The position numbers were made by a program, and so were the translations under genes. The notes under the pieces were generated by a model, which was not told the origin of the DNA, searched no databases, and saw only the letters and a list, made by a program, of their open reading frames with translations. From assembly GCA_011048585.1 (NCBI GenBank), contig DSDS01000013.1:1-7938 (forward strand): 7,938 nucleotides of DNA, read 5' to 3'. This document shows, piece after piece, positions 5,549-7,938 of the stretch (position 1 is the stretch's first letter; every line of letters starts with the position of its first letter). The stretch comes from Desulfurivibrio alkaliphilus (GTDB lineage: Bacteria > Desulfobacterota > Desulfobulbia > Desulfobulbales > Desulfurivibrionaceae).

Positions 5549-6604
5549 TCAGGGCGAATCAGCCTTGCTCCCGCCGGGCAGGCAGAACGGCCAGACGGCA
5601 AAGCGGGTGGAAGGCTTGTGGCCGACCCCCAGGGCGCCCTTGTGAAGATAGAGGGCCCAGGCCCAGTCGGTTTCAAAATAGCTGCTGGTGGCCGACCAAT
5701 AAACCTCCTGCAGATTGAGGAAGGGGTGGTCGGCCGCCAGGGCCGGGTGGTGACGGCTGCAATCCACCAGTGATTCCAGGGCGTTGATCGGGGGTAATCG
5801 CCAGTCGTGTTGGCCGCCGACTCTTTCCCGGCTCAACCGGGCCACCGCCGCCAGGGCCTGTTGCCAGCTCAGCGGCGTCTGGAAATGGTTGGCGTCCCGC
5901 AGCCAGATCAGGCCGGTGTGGCGGTCGCGGACCGTGGCGCCCTCCCGCAGAAAGCGGGGGGTGGGTGCGGGGACACCCTGGCGGAACTCTCCGTCCTGGC
6001 CGCTGCCCCGGCAGTCGATCACTCTGCCCTCCTGGTCATGGCAGAGGGTTTGCCCGGTGGCGGCGAGGATTGGGCTCCGGCCCCGCACCGGCCAGCAGAG
6101 ATATTGCTGATCCTTGCGGCCGTAAAACATCCGGCCGCCCTCCAGGTGGATATACCAGGCGTAAGCGGGGTTGATGGCGGCGGTGGTGGAGGTCCAGTAC
6201 CAGCCCAGGAAAAAGTTGCTGAAGGGATGGTCGTTGGGCAGGGCCGGTTTTCGGGCCTGGTAGCTGATCAGGCTGAGCAGCTCGCGGCGGTTGGGCAGCC
6301 GCCAGTCGTCATGGCCCAAGACCCGCGCGGAGTTCATGGCCGCCACCAGTTCCAGGGCTTCAGCCCAGCTGATCGGAAAATCGTTGGGGTTGGCGTTCCG
6401 GGTCCAGGTCAGACCGGTAAGGGTATCCCGCACCAGGCCGTCACCCGCCTGGAAGCGGGGGTGGGGCCAGGGCAGACCGTAACGGGTCTCCCCGTCCTGG
6501 CCGCTGCCCGAACAGGGGATCTCGTTCCCGTGGGTGTCGAAGCAACGCGCCAGGCCGGTGGCGACGGGGGTGACTCTGGAGCCGGTTTCGCTGAAGTTGT
6601 TCAT
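5549..6604 (-). CDS. Tandem DUF1566 (Lcl C-terminal-like) protein
   Basis: The protein consists of two copies of the DUF1566 unit, about residues 14-174 and 181-343 of 351. Each copy has a Cys pair (C21/C31; C188/C198) followed by GSGQDGE, then VRD-TGL-W-R-AN, SW--AL, HDWRLP or DDWRLP, a DHPF segment, YW-(S/T)-(S/T) and a closing WP. DUF1566 is found in many bacterial surface and secreted proteins and is related to the Legionella collagen-like adhesin C-terminus. Here I see no signal peptide or membrane segment, so the location is unclear. The start is uncertain: an in-frame TTG at 6640 would add 12 residues, and neither start has a good ribosome site. I prefer the ATG at 6604. The function is unknown; ligand or carbohydrate binding is a family-level guess. 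It converges on the response regulator gene with only 33 bases between the stops. Confidence 0.85.
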   Translation of the reverse strand: MNNFSETGSRVTPVATGLARCFDTHGNEIPCSGSGQDGETRYGLPWPHPRFQAGDGLVRDTLTGLTWTRNANPNDFPISWAEALELVAAMNSARVLGHDDWRLPNRRELLSLISYQARKPALPNDHPFSNFFLGWYWTSTTAAINPAYAWYIHLEGGRMFYGRKDQQYLCWPVRGRSPILAATGQTLCHDQEGRVIDCRGSGQDGEFRQGVPAPTPRFLREGATVRDRHTGLIWLRDANHFQTPLSWQQALAAVARLSRERVGGQHDWRLPPINALESLVDCSRHHPALAADHPFLNLQEVYWSATSSYFETDWAWALYLHKGALGVGHKPSTRFAVWPFCLPGGSKADSP

Positions 6605-6661
6605 TTGGGAACCATACCTTGATCGGGCCTGGGTCGGCAATCAGGCTTTTTCCGCTTGGTG

Positions 6662-6690
6662 TTGACATTCAATCTTGCCGTACCTACAAT
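6662..6690 (+). promoter_or_regulatory. Near-consensus sigma-70 promoter for the 82-aa gene
   Basis: TTGACA (6662-6667), a 17-base spacer, then TACAAT (6685-6690): eleven of twelve consensus positions at ideal spacing. Transcription would begin near 6697, leaving a leader of about 50 bases. This suggests strong constitutive expression. Confidence 0.85.
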
Positions 6691-6746
6691 CGATAGTAAC
6701 AAATTGGTGCTACAAAGTGATAAAAAAGGACAACAGGAGGTAAGTC

Positions 6747-6995
6747 ATGCCCACCAAGGAAGAGCTGTGCCACAAGATCAAGGAGGTTTTCCCGGAGATC
6801 GGCTCCTGTGGTATTAATTTGAAGGTTGATTATGACGATTCCGAGAAGGCCTGGGTGGTTGACCTGAAAAAGGGCGACCATGAACTCAAGACCTACCTCG
6901 AAGAGCCCGAAGCCCAGCAGTGCATGGAGGGCAAGCAGTGCGTCTCGCTGGGCCTGCAGATCGGGCAGTTACGGAAAAATATCGAAGAGCTTTAA
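6747..6995 (+). CDS. Small acidic protein with four cysteines, unknown function (82 aa)
   Basis: Translation is well supported: AGGAGG lies just upstream with about 6 bases before the ATG, a near-perfect promoter precedes it and a terminator follows. The product is acidic and soluble, with no signal or membrane segment. It has an N-terminal helix-like stretch (3-15), then GSCGINLKVDYDD (19-31), a strand-like KAWVVDLKKGDHELKTYL (34-51), CMEGKQC (59-65) and a helical tail. Cysteines are C8, C21, C59 and C65. The CMEGKQCVSLGLQIGQL segment seems familiar from short hypothetical proteins of Desulfobacterota, but I cannot attach a name or role. The cysteines might bind metal or act in redox chemistry; that is inference. 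It forms a one-gene transcription unit, divergent from the DUF1566 gene and convergent with the PA2779-family gene. Confidence 0.85.
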   Translation: MPTKEELCHKIKEVFPEIGSCGINLKVDYDDSEKAWVVDLKKGDHELKTYLEEPEAQQCMEGKQCVSLGLQIGQLRKNIEEL

Positions 6996-7007
6996 CCGTT
7001 TGATCAG

Positions 7008-7039
7008 AGGCGCGGAGGCCGTAACTTCCGCGCCTTTTT
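7008..7039 (+). terminator. Intrinsic terminator of the 82-aa gene
   Basis: AGGCGCGGA (7008-7016) pairs perfectly with TCCGCGCCT (7027-7035) around a 10-base loop, and the stem runs into TTTTT (7035-7039). It begins 12 bases after the stop. The same hairpin lies just past the end of the minus-strand PA2779-family gene, but that side lacks a T-run. Confidence 0.92.
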
Positions 7040-7046
7040 GCTGTAT

Positions 7047-7460
7047 TTAGCGGATGGAGCGGGTGAAGGGGAACACCTTGGTGAAACCGAGAATATCGGT
7101 GACCAGCAGCACGATGAAGACAAAGACCGACGCGCCCACGATGGTGCCGACCGAGGCTCCGGCGGGCAGGTGGTCGATCTCTTGGGCCAGCCGCGCCACC
7201 TCCGCGTCGGTCAGGGCGGCCACTCGGCTGCCGGCTTCCGCCGGGCTGATGCCGTGCCGGGCCAGGGCCAGCCGTACCTCGTCCCTCTCCAGGAACAGGG
7301 CCACCCGGGTCCGGGCTTCATTGCTTGCCTGAACCCCGAGGATCGCCTCAGTGCCGATCAGGCCGGCTTTCGCCGAATGGACACTCAGGTCCAGCAGGAA
7401 AAAGGCGGTGAGCAGCAGAAGGCAAAGAGGTTTGCCGAGATAACGGATCAAATTTCGCAT
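7047..7460 (-). CDS. PA2779-family membrane protein
   Basis: At 137 residues it matches the short PA2779 family. It has an N-terminal hydrophobic signal or anchor (about 9-32, ending SAKA), then the family's opening GLIGTEAILG, a helical middle with RVALFLERDEVRLALARHG, LTDAEVARLAQEIDHLPAG, and a C-terminal membrane segment (about 106-127) followed by TDILGFTKVFPF. The function is unknown. In genomes I recall, the gene lies beside a C39-like PA2778-family cysteine peptidase. No such gene follows here: 12 bases past the stop is the hairpin of the convergent 82-aa gene. The start is supported by GGAG 6 bases before the ATG. A promoter candidate lies at 7533-7562. The likely location is the inner membrane with the middle domain in the periplasm. 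Confidence 0.85.
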   Translation of the reverse strand: MRNLIRYLGKPLCLLLLTAFFLLDLSVHSAKAGLIGTEAILGVQASNEARTRVALFLERDEVRLALARHGISPAEAGSRVAALTDAEVARLAQEIDHLPAGASVGTIVGASVFVFIVLLVTDILGFTKVFPFTRSIR

Positions 7461-7532
7461 TGTTTACTCCGTGGGATAAGTTACAGTGATGACGCCGGGC
7501 GGCAGGCTTATATGGAATCCGGCACAGCCTCA

Positions 7533-7562
7533 ACTCTATCCAAAAGAGGGGTTGGCTGTCAA
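7533..7562 (-). promoter_or_regulatory. Candidate sigma-70 promoter for the PA2779-family gene
   Basis: On the minus strand a perfect TTGACA (7557-7562) is followed after 18 bases by TAGAGT (7533-7538), four of six to the -10. It lies in the gap after the upstream coiled-coil gene and would give a leader of about 65 bases. Confidence 0.45.
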
Positions 7563-7588
7563 AGCAAATTTGATCTCCTTTTCCTGCC

Positions 7589-7924
7589 TTATATTCGCTC
7601 ATCCTCCTCCTCCAGACCCAAATCGATAATTTCCGCCTCGGCGGTAGCGGGCTGGGGGGCGCAACTTTCCAGACGGCCGGCCAGTTTTTCCAGATCGGCC
7701 CGCAGTTCAGCCCGCAGCTGATGGTTCTGTTCGGCCAGTGTTTGCATTTCGGTGGCCATAAATTCGCGGAGGGCAGTGTAGCGCGAAGTTTCCTCCCGTT
7801 CGGCCAGTCTGCGCAGGGATTGCATCTCCTCGGCGGCGCGGCCCGCCCGGAGCAGGCCGCTCTGGCGGACATAGATGGCGTAAATCCAGCTCGGACCGGC
7901 CAGCAGGGCCGCGATCAACAGCAT
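7589..7924 (-). CDS. Membrane-anchored coiled-coil protein of unknown function, start possibly beyond the right edge
   Basis: The visible 111 residues have one N-terminal hydrophobic segment (about 1-19, LLIAALLAGPSWIYAIYV), a long charged helix likely to form a coiled coil (about 25-88), and an acidic tail ending EEEDERI. The plan, a membrane helix with a Pro-x-Trp-like end followed by a coiled coil, is reminiscent of phage-shock protein PspB, but the helix is longer and the resemblance is weak. The frame stays open to the edge (LGLI precedes the ATG at 7924), so translation may begin outside. A GGGG 6 bases before this ATG is a possible ribosome site. It precedes the PA2779-family gene on the same strand by 128 bases, with a separate promoter candidate between them. 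I do not recognise a family. Confidence 0.65.
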   Translation of the reverse strand: MLLIAALLAGPSWIYAIYVRQSGLLRAGRAAEEMQSLRRLAEREETSRYTALREFMATEMQTLAEQNHQLRAELRADLEKLAGRLESCAPQPATAEAEIIDLGLEEEDERI

Positions 7925-7938
7925 GATCAGCCCCAGGG

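Noticed and set aside
5807..6622. Plus-strand open frame opposite the DUF1566 gene (271 codons)
   Set aside because: The minus strand shows two clean DUF1566 repeats; the plus frame is a Gly/Val/Ala-rich shadow.
7038..7721. Plus-strand open frame across the PA2779-family gene (227 codons)
   Set aside because: It begins just at the terminator of the 82-aa gene, lacks a ribosome site, and spans two unrelated minus-strand genes and their promoter gap.

Overview
The window looks like chromosomal DNA from a free-living Gram-negative bacterium with moderately high GC. I lean towards Desulfobacterota (former Deltaproteobacteria). The basis is the mix of an EAL-type c-di-GMP enzyme, a secreted DUF3604 protein, a DUF1566 tandem protein and small cysteine-bearing proteins. 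The PA2779-family gene is also common in Gammaproteobacteria, so the placement is tentative. There are no insertion sequences, phage genes, tRNAs, rRNAs or CRISPR arrays.

Region 1 (1-3057, all minus strand) reads, in transcription order: a secreted PHP-superfamily DUF3604 protein (1201-3057), a G8/C8 hairpin, a 77-residue Cys-rich protein (876-1109), and an EAL-domain phosphodiesterase (827 to 1) that runs off the left edge. The Cys-rich ORF and the EAL ORF share a reading frame and are separated by one TGA plus about 16 codons.

Region 2 (3058-4816) holds a leader-like segment with a good intrinsic terminator and a possible competing pairing, then a cytoplasmic protein (3339-4493, minus) with PHP-type metal-binding motifs. 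Two very different PHP-like proteins are therefore neighbours. Next comes a 323-base divergent intergenic region with an 11-bp-periodic direct repeat, the spacing used by OmpR/PhoB-type regulators.

Region 3 (4817-5515, plus) is an OmpR/PhoB-class response regulator with no kinase gene in view. Convergent to it is a protein made of two DUF1566 units (5549-6604, minus).

Region 4 (6662-7039, plus) is a complete single-gene unit: a near-consensus sigma-70 promoter, a strong ribosome site, an 82-residue acidic protein with four cysteines, and a textbook terminator. Facing it on the minus strand are a PA2779-family membrane protein (7047-7460) with its own candidate promoter, and a membrane-anchored coiled-coil protein (7589 to the right edge).

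No single pathway joins these genes. The best leads are the paired PHP proteins with an attenuator-like leader, the in-frame Cys-rich/EAL arrangement, the 11-bp repeat array next to the response regulator, and the autonomous 82-residue gene.
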